Shown: one piece after another, positions 9,743 through 22,700 of the stretch
How the letters are laid out: the number at the start of each line of letters is the position of its first letter
How positions within the stretch are numbered: the first letter of the stretch is position 1
Assembly: GCF_000388065.1 (NCBI RefSeq)
Contig: NW_009242971.1
Span: 3,188,928-3,220,032 of the forward strand
Direction: 5' to 3'
From: Fonticula alba
Lineage: Eukaryota > Opisthokonta > Rotosphaerida > Fonticulaceae
Length of the DNA: 31,105 bases
Made by a program: the position numbers and the translations under genes
The notes under the pieces: generated by a model
What the model saw: the letters and a program-made list of their open reading frames with translations, nothing else
Told to the model about the DNA's origin: nothing
Databases searched by the model: none

Positions 9743-10842
9743 TCACAGACATGCGGGAGCCACATGCAAGCGGATCAAGTGCACCCCGTGGCGCTGGAAA
9801 TGCTGGACAAGTTCGTGCTCTCGCTCGGGGCTCGGACCTGGCCAGATACCTCCGCCGCTGGAGGCGTCATCCGGCCGGGGGGCGATGACAACCCCCCCGC
9901 CGGAGCCGCAGAAGGCCGCCGCGCAGCCGGCCTCCGCGGCAAGCGACACCAGGCGCAAGTTGAGGATGTCATTGGAGTGGGCATTGGCCGGGTCACGAAT
10001 GTCTGCCTCGGATAGATGCCCGAAGAAGACCTCCCGGCGGATTTGGTGACACTCATCGAGCACCATGCAGAAGGCGGCCAGATCGTGCTTTTTTTTTCTC
10101 GCCGTGTCAGCGCTGCGTCCCCTTCCTGGGCCCCCTGCCGCTTGTTCCTCTCCCCGGCGGCCTGGCACTTTTCCTTGCCCCCGCAAAATGTAGATTCATA
10201 GAGTGCCTCGGCCGGATGCGCCAGCCCGCGTGGCATGCCCACCACCCACCCCGCGCGTCACGTACCTTGGCGAGGGCGTCGACAGCGCGCTGGGCAAGGT
10301 CCGCCAGTCGGGCCATCCGGTCTCTCACCAGCGTCGAGCCGCTGGTGTGCCTGGCGCGAACGGTCCGGTGTGCATCGCCCGAGCTTCCGGCCCCGGCCGG
10401 TTCGGTTCGATGTGCCAGGTATAGCGTCCCGGGGAGCATGCCTGGGGGCAATTGCCCCGAGCGGATGGCCGAGTCGCACAGACACCCAGCCAGCGGGTGG
10501 GCGCATGGGCGGGCCAGCGAGCGAGCGAGCGAGCGAGCCACATGCAAAGGGGGTGGGGAAGGGCGCGGGGGCGAGGGGGTCAGCTGTCCAGGCACTCTCA
10601 CTCGGAGGGGTCAAAAGCCACGGCCTCAGGAGACGCCGGCTGGGCATCCGACATACCCTTGGGGCAGCCGGCGGGCCGGGTGATTAGCGGCCGGGCCCCG
10701 GCAAAGTCCATGACAACAAGGCCGCCATGATGCTGAATCAGGCGGTCCTGCGGCCCGGCCACGATGCCCAGGTCCTCCGTCTCGACGGCCAAAATTTCGA
10801 ACGGGATCTGAATGCAACGGGATTATGTGCATGCGTGCATGG

Positions 10843-10875
<33 letters not shown>

Positions 10876-11952
10876 AGAGAGAGATCCTTTGCGAAGGCGG
10901 TATCTTGCGGCTTTGTCATCCGGCAGGGCGAGACCTGCGGCGATGCCTGCCTGTCGTGGGGTAGTCGAACATACCTGCTCCTCGCCCCCGCAGAGGGTCG
11001 CCAGGGAAACACGGTGCAAACTGGCCAGAGCTCGCCAGCACGCGGCGATCAGGGCACTCGAGCCGCTGAGCCCGCAGCTGCGCGGGATCGTCGTCGAATA
11101 GGATAGCCCCAGGCCTCGGACCGACCGACCAGCCACCGATACACCGGCCCGGGTGGCCAGGGCGTGGAAACGGCCGACCGCCGCCTCCATCAGGCGCATG
11201 CCACTGCCAAACTCGACTCCCTCATGCGAGTCGTGCACCGAATGCGGCAGAAGGGCGATGCCGGCCACCTGCCGGAGGTGTTGGAGCTCTGGCGGACCAG
11301 GCCGGGACGCGTGGTTAGCGGCCATTGTCTTGCGGGGGATGGCAGCCTGCAGGGTGGCCAGCGCGGAGAAGGGAGGGCGTGTGAAGGGGCGAAGGGCGGC
11401 CGGATGCAGAGGCCTCAAGGGAGGGAGGTGGGACGAGGGGACCGGGGCGCCGCTGGGCGTGGCGAAGGGCGAGCAAGCGGCACATGGCCAGGGCGAAAGA
11501 CCGGCCGACAAGGCCAATGCATGCGGCATGAAACGCACCAGCCTCCGGGCGCTCGGCAATGCACACCTCCGCATAGTAGTTTGCCACCGCCGCGCCGACC
11601 ACCCGGCCGGCATACGCGTCCGAGGGGTTCCCGGCCAGCGCAGCCCGAGCAAAGCACCGCCCGGCATGGTGCTCTTGCTCGATGGCGGCCCTGACTCCCC
11701 CCAGAAGGCCGGGGACACATGGGCACAGCCGTCAGTTTCGCATCTCGGGCCACGCGTGTGCACATGCAAAGAATGCGAGCCATCCCCGCCGTGAGGAGGA
11801 GGGAGGGGGGGGCGGGGGGCGCTCCGCAAGGGGGACCGCATACCGATACTCGGCCAAGTTGCCCACATCCATTCGCCGGCGGATGGGGAAAGCCAGGGCC
11901 AAAGAACACCTGTCCAGGAAGATGTGTCAGATCATGCACACGGGCGCGCGCG

Positions 11953-11998
<46 letters not shown>

Positions 11999-13341
11999 CG
12001 CATATAGGTCGGTGGGTCAGACTCCGCCAAAAGGGAAACGTCCGAGGCGGGAGAAAGGAGCACGCACTTGGCCAAATGGGAAATCAGATGCCCCGGGGCA
12101 TCCATGTTGACTGTGGGGTCGGTGGCGCCGCGCTGGGAAAAGTGAAAAGAAGATCGCCGCCAAGGGCATGCATGGATGGTGAGCTGGCCTGGGGCCCTGT
12201 GTGGGGGGAGGAAAAAAAAAAGAAGGGCAATGTGCTTGCAGGGGGGACAGCGCACAGCAATGTAGTCCAAAACATGCGGCCGCGCATCCCGAGTCAAGAG
12301 GTAGACCGCCGGACAGACAAAGCGCGAGGGGGCCAGCTCGGCCGATGCCGGCTTCTCGACCAAGTCCAGGACCCGACGTGGCGGGGCCTGGCCGGCGAAG
12401 GGCCGCCCGACTGGACCCCTGCCCGGGGCCGAGGGTGGCGGATCCTCATGAGCGGCGGCCCACCCGGCCGCCGGGTCCAAGTGAATGGGCAAGCCCGCGG
12501 GGTCGCCGGCGAAGTGCGCCGCCTCGGCCGACAGGGCCAAGATGCCCCGCTGGGTGGGGTCGTCCAGGGCCGGCAGCGGGTAGCAAAGGAGCCCCACATC
12601 GGCCGGGCGCCCGGCAAAGTGCCAGGCCCGGCGGAAACGCAGGAACTCCGCCAAGTCCAGGCCATCGGCCCGGTGGACCCACGAGTCGCCGGCCACCACC
12701 AGCAGATCGCACTCGCGCGGCAGCTGCCCCATGGCGAGCCCCAGCGAGCCGATGGCACCCAGGCGGGTGGCATTGCTGGTAGACCCGTCACTGATGACCG
12801 AGAGGGTCATCGACCCGGGGCCATGGCCGCTGGCGTCGGCATCCGAGTCGCGGCAGTCGGCCAGGGCAAAGCGCTCCCGGGCGCCGGCAGCCCACGCCTC
12901 ATAGAGGGCCAAGTGGGCGGCATTGGTCACCAGGACCACCTGGGAAATGCCCACATTGGCGGTGTGGTACCGTCCGGCGAGCCAGCTCACACCGGTGGGA
13001 TTGAGCTCGCGGTTGCAATCCACCGCCGCCTGGACCCACGCATCGCAGAAGGAGTCCCGGGGGGCCGCCGCCGCGCGCCCGGGGTCCGGAGCCTCGGCCT
13101 CGGGCAGGGTGCTGGTGCTGCTGTCGCGCGAGCCGGCCCCCTCGGCCCCGGGCGGGGTGACGACACTCGAGGTCACCGGGCGCCGGAGAACCGGCAGCAG
13201 GGGCTTGGGCAGGCGACGCACGGCATCCCACCGGGGGTCGGGGTCTTGCTCCAGGTCTCGGGCCAGGCGGGTTCCATACCCGGCGGCCAGGATCAGGAGC
13301 ACCGTGCTGCGCCGAGCGGCAGAGTCATGGTCACCGGACAT
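9743..13341 (-). CDS. Bifunctional nucleotidyltransferase-glucuronokinase fusion, 8 exons
   Basis: Predicted to phosphorylate free glucuronate to GlcA-1-P (GHMP kinase half) and to convert it with UTP to UDP-glucuronate (pyrophosphorylase half), a salvage route after myo-inositol oxidation. Exons: 13341-12256, 12132-12068, 11909-11844, 11690-11567, 11346-10975, 10807-10657, 10441-10266 and 10087-9743. Phases agree at every join, giving 794 aa. Residues 15-51 hold the NTP-transferase signature LILAAGYGTRL and PKPLLPV. Later come SDGSTSNATRLGA, LLVVAGDSW, LDLVEKP, DAPGHLISHL and RMDVGNLAEY. The kinase starts near 415 with ARAALAGNPSDAYAGR, has the ATP loop IPRSCGLSGSSA (about 535-546), LGIVAGPQDR, and ends with CGSGGGVV (about 740) and HVAPACL, as in plant glucuronokinase. 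The two halves are joined by exons 3-4. Donor 11566 (GTGTGC) was chosen on phase; a nearby GTGCGT would break phase. Two introns carry long CA or GT repeats. A related two-domain fusion is known elsewhere (PANTHER 'putative uridyl pyrophosphorylase-related'). Confidence 0.87.
10845..10874 (-). repeat. (CA)n repeat in intron 5 of the glucuronokinase fusion
   Basis: Roughly 15 GT units on the plus strand, read as CA in the transcript, end about 37 bases upstream of the exon 6 acceptor at 10808. CA-rich elements near splice sites can affect exon inclusion in animals; whether they do so here is unknown. Confidence 0.85.
11956..11992 (-). repeat. (GT)n repeat in intron 2 of the glucuronokinase fusion
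   Basis: About 18 AC units on the plus strand, read as GU in the transcript. They lie between the donor at 12067 and the acceptor at 11910. Confidence 0.85.
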
Positions 13342-13821
13342 GTTGAGAGCCGACAGCCGGGGGCCGAAAGGAGGTGGATGAGCAAGAGAAGGGAAATAGA
13401 GAGAGGGAGAGGGAGAGGGAGAGGGAGAGGGAGAAGGAGGGAGGGAGGGCACACAGGGCAGGTGGTGATGAGGGGAGACCGTGGAAATGGCCGGGGCCAT
13501 GCGGGTGGCCGCCTTTAGAAGGGAGGCATTTCTTTGGCCAAGCCCCCACCCAGTGTCAGGGAACCTCCTGTGCGAAAAGCCCGGGGGGGCTGGGGGGGGG
13601 ACTTGAGGGCGGGAAAACACTGAGCCGTGGAAAGACACACCCATCCGCGGATCGGAAAAACACACCCACAATGTGCACGCCACCCCGGGTTCGGTGGGAA
13701 GCCCCACCAAGCTGGCAAAAGCCCGCAATCAGGACACACCTGCCCACTAAGCGCGCCGTCATGTGAACGGCGCCCGGGAATCACGCGATTGCCTTCTATA
13801 TTGGTGGCCGGACACATGCGC
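13342..13821. promoter_or_regulatory. Spacer between OSGEP and the fusion gene
   Basis: These 480 bp separate two genes in tandem on the minus strand, so they must hold the OSGEP 3' end and the fusion gene promoter. The block at 13372-13450 is almost pure A/G on the plus strand, with a GAGAGG/GGGAGA repeat. It is therefore a pyrimidine tract in the sense of the fusion gene, ending about 30 bases before its ATG. No coding frame is recognised. Confidence 0.5.
13395..13446 (-). repeat. (GGGAGA)n purine repeat upstream of the fusion gene
   Basis: Imperfect hexanucleotide units run from a short GA stretch into GGGAGA copies. They are pyrimidine-rich in the gene sense and lie in the presumed leader. 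Confidence 0.85.
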
Positions 13822-15593
<1,772 letters not shown>

Positions 15594-16700
15594 GGCAGCA
15601 ACGAGACGATGAACTGGGAGAAGGGGCGGGGGGGAAGGGAGAACGAGCGGAGCGAGAGATACAGGTGGGGACCCGCAAGGGAGAGACCCTGAGCCACGAC
15701 AGGAAGACGGGGCGCGAGGGGGCAAGGAAGGAGGAGGGCTCAAGGGGGAGGAGGGGGGGGGGCTACCCCAGGCGCCCGAGGAGCGCCGTGCGCACGCAAG
15801 CGGCCCTTCACCTCGGACGCCATCCCCCCCCCCCCCCCCCCGGGGGCGGGGGAGAGCAGGCACGCGTCGGGGCCGGCACCCAATGCCCCACCTGCCTATG
15901 CAGACTGCCGAATGCGTTGGCATTCGGGAGCTACGTCGGCGAATTCCCCGCCCGTGGCATTCCTCCCCACGCCACACACACGCACACACACACACCATCC
16001 TGGTGGCCGGGCCCGGGGCGCCCGGGCGATGCCCAGCGAGCCGGGCTGACCGCGGCGCACCCCCGGGGTCGGGAAGTCTAGACTGGGCGCTTTTGTTCGG
16101 CTGCCCGGGCGCGCCGTATGCTTCCCCGGGTTGGCCCCCTGCGCCCCGTCATCTGCGAAGGCTGCCGGCGGCCCCGTCCCCCTTCTCTGGCCCCTAGCTC
16201 CCCCGCCCTCGGTCCCGCCGGGGACCCCAATCTTTTTCTCGCGGGCGACTCCAACGCGCACACAGATCAGGCGCCTCGTCGAGGCAGGAGTGCGTCCCCC
16301 GCGCGCGTTGAGGCACCCTTCTCCGTGCGCCTCCTGGCGTTCCCCCCCTCCCCCCCCCTCTCCCTGGCCGCTGCTCTTGCCCTGTGCCCGTTTCTCTTGC
16401 GCGCCTCCGCGTCCCCCTCCTCCCTGCCGCCCCTCCCCCTCCCTGCCGCCCCTCCCCCCGTCCACTACCTCCTCTCTGTCTGCTCGGTCTCCTCCGCATC
16501 CCTCAGCCGCGCCCGCCTGGCCGGTGGCCTGCTGACAGCTCGCGTTTGGTCGGCACACCCACCCACTCGCGGGGCTCGCTCACCCGGGGGACGGCCACGC
16601 CGGCTTCTCTCCTCCTCCCGCTCCCGCTCCCGCTCCCGCGTCCGCCTGTCCCTCCCCTCCCGGCCCGCTCCTTCCCCCTCCCTCCATTTTGACCGGCGAA
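15594..16700. promoter_or_regulatory. Divergent promoter region, OSGEP / RalGAP-alpha
   Basis: 1.1 kb between start codons that point away from each other. The left part (about 15612-15770) is purine-rich on the plus strand and therefore pyrimidine-rich in the OSGEP sense. The right part (about 16320-16695) is strongly C/T on the plus strand, including (CTCCCG)n-like copies at 16615-16640, and leads to the RalGAP ATG. Between them lie a C run (about 15826-15841) and a short CA repeat (about 15975-15992). Long open frames cross it, but none resembles a protein family. Confidence 0.5.
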
Positions 16701-19700
16701 ATGTCCGGCAACACGCGTGCCAACCTGGCGCAAGGGTCTCTGGATTCCGGCGCCGGCGGCGCCCCTCCAGGCTCCTCAGCCCCCGGGTCGATGTCGGATG
16801 TGAGCACCGGCTCCGGAGTCGGCCCCGGCCCCGGGCCCGGCAGCGTGCCCTCCTCCCTCGAATCGCTCATGGCTGCTGATGGGCGCTTGGATCGGATCAT
16901 ACGCCGGTCGAAGCTGCGGGACTTCCTCAGCCCCGACGCCAAGATCCGCAAGCGGCTCCAGGCATTGCAATCCTTTGTCGGTAAGCCTTCCCGCCTGCGG
17001 GCCCCTTCCCTTGCTCGGATTTCCGCCGCGCGGCCTCCCCCCTCTCTCCCATGCAATACTAACCCCACCTGTTGCCCCTTCGCACCCAAGGCCCAAGTAG
17101 CGAATTCGAGGCGGCCTTCTTCCGCGATCATGGCCCGCTGGCGTTGTCGGTGGTTTTCCGATCGATCGAGCGCCAACTGGAGAAGATCCGCCGTGCGTCC
17201 TCCCCCAATGTGCTGCACCCGTCCCCGGGCTCGGGCCCCAAATTGACCTGTCCTCAATGTCCCCCGCCCCCGCCTGTCCCCAGTCCTCAAGGAGGTGCAG
17301 ATGTCCACCGCAGCCATCCAGGACCTCCTGGTGGCGGTGGAGATCCTCCGCCGGATGTGCCATCACCTGGGGCCCGATCTGCGAGTGAGTCCGCAATCCG
17401 ACAAAATCGTGTCCCTCCTGCGCTTGCTCCTGGATCATGGCAACCATCATAAAATTCGCGTCGAGGGTGTCCATGTGCGCATCCGGCCCCCGGGAAGGCC
17501 GCCCCCTTCGTTCGCCCCGATGCCCTTTCTTCCCTGCGTCTCTCCCTCCATGTGCTGCCCCGGCTGTCGGGCTGGCCACTAACACTGTGACTGTCCAGCT
17601 CCTCCTGGATTACATGTCGCTCTTCCTGGTGGATGTGCCCATGTTGGTGGAGCTGTATGCCGGGCTGATCAATTTGGCCCTCTTCTTGCCGGAGCTGGCG
17701 GCCCCGGCGCCCGGGAACAAGACCCCCGGCGCCCGACCGGTCCCCGTATCGGGGCATATGCCCCTGCGTCCGCTTCCCTACAATCCCCTGGTCCGGGCTG
17801 ACCAGCTGGGCGGCTTCTCGCTGGATCTGCACACCATGCCCTTCCTGGTGCCACACGGTGACACCCCGTCCGCCATCCGGCAACACAATCTGTCCGTCCT
17901 TCGGCTCCTGCTGCAGTCGCTCGGTGCCCATGCGGCCGCCGGGCCATCACGCTACTCGGAGCTGGTGTACTTCTTCGGGCTGCTGAAGCGCCACTACCTG
18001 GTGCTCTTCTATTCCGATGCGCCCGAGCCCCTGCGCGTTCCCCAAGCATGGCCCTGCTCCAGCCTGGCTGCCAATGACCCGGCCCGTGTCCAGGGCATTC
18101 CCCATGGGCCGATGCTCGGCGTGGTGGCCCCCGGCGAGTCGGCCGCCATCGAGCAGCCCCCCGCCGGCGAGGGCTTCGCCGCCGCCGCCGTCCCGGCAGA
18201 TGGCCCCGCCATGATCCCCGCCTCGCCCAGTACCACCTTCAACTCGGCCTGCCTTGGGGGCCCATTGTGCGCGGCCCCGTGGGCCATCCAGCGGGTGCTG
18301 CTGGAGTTCGTCCTGCGCGGGTGGGTTGGCCCGATGCGGCTGTCACCGGCCGATCCGGCCCTGGGTCCCGGCGACTGGGCCAGTGTGGCCTCCTTCGAGC
18401 GTCTCTTCTCCGAGAGCCTGCGAAACCGCCTCCTGCTGTTGGACATCCTACGCCAGTGCCTGCGCTTGGCGTCGGATCCCGTGGTTCACCGGCTGGTGTT
18501 CGCGGTGCCCGGGTCGCCGGGAGCCGGTGGCCGGCCGGGGCCCGCCGCCGGGCACACTGCCCCGGCCCCTGCCTCGTCCGTCGAGTCGGTGGCCTCGGTG
18601 ACGGTCGTGGCCACGGTCAATGACACGGTCACCGGGTCGGATGGGCATTTCTCCCTGTCTACCGTGGCCGGGCCGGTGCTCTTGCGGAGCTCGGCCCCGC
18701 TGCCTTTGCATTTGGTGTCGGGCGTGGTGCAGCTGTACCACCTGTGGATGGTCAAGACCCCGCCGGTGTTCTTGCGGTATGACGCCACCCCGGTGGATGT
18801 GGTGCTGGATCCGACTCCCGGGACCCCGGCCGGCGCCTCGCGGCGTGGCTCGGCCGGGGCCGGCCTGGCCCGTGCCTCATCGTCCGAGCAACCGACCCCC
18901 GGCCATGCTGCTTCCGATGGCACGACCCTCGGCATGTCGCACCCGGGGGATGGCCCGGCGGCCGGCCAGGAGGATGACGAGGATGTCGGGTCCAGCAGCG
19001 ACGAGGACCTGTCGATTGTGGACATCGACTCCATCCCGGACAGCATCAAGACCGAACCGCTCAAGGGTGGCCTGAGTCCGGATGCCGGGGGGGCGGCCGG
19101 GGCTGCGGCCGGTCGGCCGGCCTCCCCGGCCCTCTCGTCGCTGGTGGCCGCGGCCACTGCGGCCGCCGCCGTCTCCGACAGCCGGCCTGGCGGCATGCCG
19201 CGCTCGGCCGATCCCGAACGCGCTGTCACCGCCGCCGTCAATGCCTACTATCGGACCCTGCTGCGGGACTTGACGCTGCTCTTCGACTCGCTCTCTCCCC
19301 TGGCCCCGGCCTCGGCCGGGCTGCTGCCCTCCGGGCTGCTCCAGCCCTCCAACGAGGGCCCGGCTTGGCTTATCACCTCTGATCAGCGGCATTTGGAGCA
19401 CCTGGAATCCGGATCCCCAGGCGAGGCGGTCTTCATCCCGGTGCATGTACGTGTCCCCACTGGCGGGTGGGGGAGTTGCATCTTTTTTTTTTTTTTTCCC
19501 GGCCCCCCTTCTGACATCCCCTCCCTCGACCTGCTTTTTTTCTCCCCCCCCTCCCCCCCCCCCTCGGGATAACCGCATCCTCCCTCCAGCTGCATTCGCC
19601 CTCGGAGCCCGACCAAAAGCTCCTCTTCAACTTGTACAGTCGCGTCCTGCAGATCATTCGCGTCATCAGCATCCAGGGCGGCCCTGGGAGCCTGAGCGAG

Positions 19701-22700
19701 GCTTGCTTGTCTGCCGGCTTGCCCGGGTCGACCCCCCTCCATGGGGCCGGCCAGTCGAAGCTCGAACGCCGGACTTGGTACACCATCATCGAGTGCCTGC
19801 TGGCCATTGGGCCACGCATTTTGGCCAGCCCCTCGCAGGTGAGCGCCGCGCGGAGCCAGCCGCAGCCCCCGTCGCAGGCGGCCCCGCGATCGCCTTCCTC
19901 CCATCCGGCAGGGCCTTTGCCCGGGGCCCCGGGGCCCCATTCGGCGTCTGCGGCTCCGCCCCTCTCGAAGCAGGTGGACGCCACTCCGACCGGCAGCCTG
20001 AGCAGCATTGCCAGCGCTGGCAGCGGCGCGGCCACCAGCGGCCAGGGCTCATCCATGGCCAGCCTCGACTCCTCGACCATGTCCACAGGCGGGACCTTGA
20101 CCGGCACCCGTTCGCGCATCAGTCGCCTGACCAAAACCAAGAGCTTCCAGTCAATTGCCTCGCTTGTTGAAGGGGGGTCTGCCGGGCCGGCCGGCGCATC
20201 TGCCATCACACAGCCCACCTCGGCCCGAAGCGAGGAGCCCGCTCGCAGCCGGTCCGCCTCGACCTCCTCGACGGCCGAACGCCTGGCGGCCCCGGCCCCG
20301 GCCCCGGCTCCCGCCCTGGAGGAGACCCTCTTCTCTCGGCCAACCACGGCCCTGCGCATCGACCCCCCAAGGTCGGTCCTGCTGACGGACCTGTCGCTGG
20401 CGCACAACCTGGCCCGCGAGTATTTGTTGACCCTCTTTTCGGTGCTGGTCCGGTCGCTGGTCACTTCGCGATCGCTGTGGCGTCGATGCTCGCGCCTGCT
20501 GGCCTCGTACCCGCGTCCGGAGTCGGTTGAGCTCTGGTCGGTGCGTTTCCATCTCCCCCCCCCCCCCGCCTGCCGGATGTGCCCTTGTCTCGGTGCTCTT
20601 TTTCTTCCCTCGCTGCACATTCCCCTGGCCTGACCTCCAACCGACGGGCTCCCGGCCATGCATTTGCTGCCCCCTCCAGCGGACGGTCTCTTCCATCACG
20701 CGGCTCCTCTCCCGCGTGGTTTTCCATGTCGACCTTCCCAGCCTGTCGGCCCGTGCGTCCCCCTTGCACGTCCTCGCCCGCGCGCCCGCACATGCTTTGA
20801 CGGCACTCCCTCTCCCGCCCATGATGTTGGCTTTTGATCACTGACGACTGCGAGGAAATGGAAAAAAAAAAAAAAATCCCACCTCAGCCCCCCAGCCCCC
20901 TGGCAGTGCTCGACGTCGGCCGACCGACGCCACGACCGACTCGACGTCCATTTCGCGCAGTGCCATCTCCCTACAGTCATCCACCTCTTCCAGTAGCTCG
21001 ATCTCCTCGGGCATCACATCGCCAGCCATGACTGCCGGAACCACCGGCTATCTGGCCTCCACGATTCAGGCCTCCAGGCACTCAGTGGGCGACATCGCCA
21101 CTGCTGTGTTGGTGGAGGTACGCGCGCATTCGCCTGCGCCATCACCTGCCCCCTGCTGCCCTCCGGCCCGCCTGCCAGACACTGACCCCCTCCTTTCCCC
21201 TCCTCCGCCTGGCGGATTGGGCCGCAGCGCTCCGCCTCGAAGGATTTGGTTATCTCCCCGATGATCACCGTCCATGTGAATGGGGCTCCCTTTGCCGCGC
21301 GCCCGGGGCCGCAGTACTCCGCGGCCGAGTTGCTGTCCGACCCGGCCGTGCATGTGCCGGACTCATCTATCTCGCCGGAATTGCCGGCCTACTTCGAGCT
21401 CGAGGTGCGTCCCCAAACCGTGCTTCCTGCCTCTCCTCCTGCTGGTGGTCTGACTCCTTCCCTCTCTCTCTCTCTCTCTCTCTCCCTCGCCACTTCCTCG
21501 TGGCACATGGACCGCCCTCAGAATGTGGACCAGGCCCTTGGCGTTCGGCTGGACGCCTACACTCAGTGTGTCGACGAGTATCGACGCTTCGTCTACTTCA
21601 AATGGCGCTCCGTGCTCTTCCTCCTGGGCAACGTCAGCAAGATCACGGTGCGCGATGGCGCATGCACGCCTGGGCGCCTCTCTCATCAGGGTCTCTAACC
21701 CCGGGCTCTTTCCCCTCCCCCCCCCCCTCCTGCTCCTTGTCCCCACTCCCGCGTGAAAGGTGCCTCACGTCCTGTCCAAGGCCATTGAGGCTGTGGTCCA
21801 ATTCATGGACGATCTGATCAAGGTGCGTTTTTTGTGCCGATCCATTTTTCTCCCCAGCCTCGCCACGGTGGTGCTTTTTCTTTTTTTTGACACACCCATG
21901 CCCGGCCCTGGCGCGATGGATTCCCCCTTGTCTACCTCTGCCCCCAGATCCGTGACATTGGCATCAAGGCACCTCTCTCGGATCATCCAGTGCCCCCGAT
22001 CTATCTCTTCACTCGCTGGCTCATCGAAACGGCCAACCTGGACAAGTACGCCTGTTGCTGGCTGACTGGCTCTTCCTCTCCGGCTCCTGCCAGCCTGCCA
22101 GCCTCCCTTGTTCTGTCCTCTTTTTCCGTCCCTCGCATTCCATCCTAGCTCGGCGTCATCTGACCCCTCTTCTCGCCCGGGGGCTCATCAGGAAATTTGC
22201 CTCCGCTCGAGCCCTGGCTGTCGGCGGCCTGATCCGGCTGATGTGTCGGTGGAATGACTCGGCCTCGGAACTGGAAACCCCCGTGCCGCAGACTCCGCTG
22301 GGCATTGAGCGTCTCCCGGCCCCGGCCCATATCCCCCCTCCGGCGGCCCCCTTCCTGCCGGAGTTCTATGTGCTCCTGTCGCGCGCGCTGACCGGCCAAC
22401 AGGAAGCCGGACCCGGGTGGGGAGCTGGCCAGCCCCTGCCGACTGCTGGTGAGGCGCTGGCTCCGGAGTTCGACATGAACCTCCTCTATAGCATCATTCG
22501 CAATATGCCGCGCTTCTTCGCCACCTGTCTGCCAGGCTCTGAGCTTCTGATTCCGGCCGTGCTGCGGGCAGTCCGGTACATTGTGCGGCTTTCTCTTCCT
22601 CTCCTCCGCATCTGCCATCTGCCCTCTCCCCCCCCCCCCCTGGCTCGACCGGTCCCTCCACCTTCCGGGCTCCCTGTCCTCCGAGCTGCCGCCCTCGCCC

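Noticed and set aside
10598-10656. Extension of fusion-gene exon 6 to the GTGAGA donor near 10603
   Set aside because: That donor gives phase 2, which does not fit the exon 7 acceptor at 10442. The GTATGT donor at 10656 fits in phase and joins conserved sequence.
11691-12067. Possible end of one gene and start of another between the nucleotidyltransferase and kinase halves
   Set aside because: Exons 2, 3 and 4 link both halves with matching phases, there is no stop in the joined frame, and no promoter-like tract lies between them.
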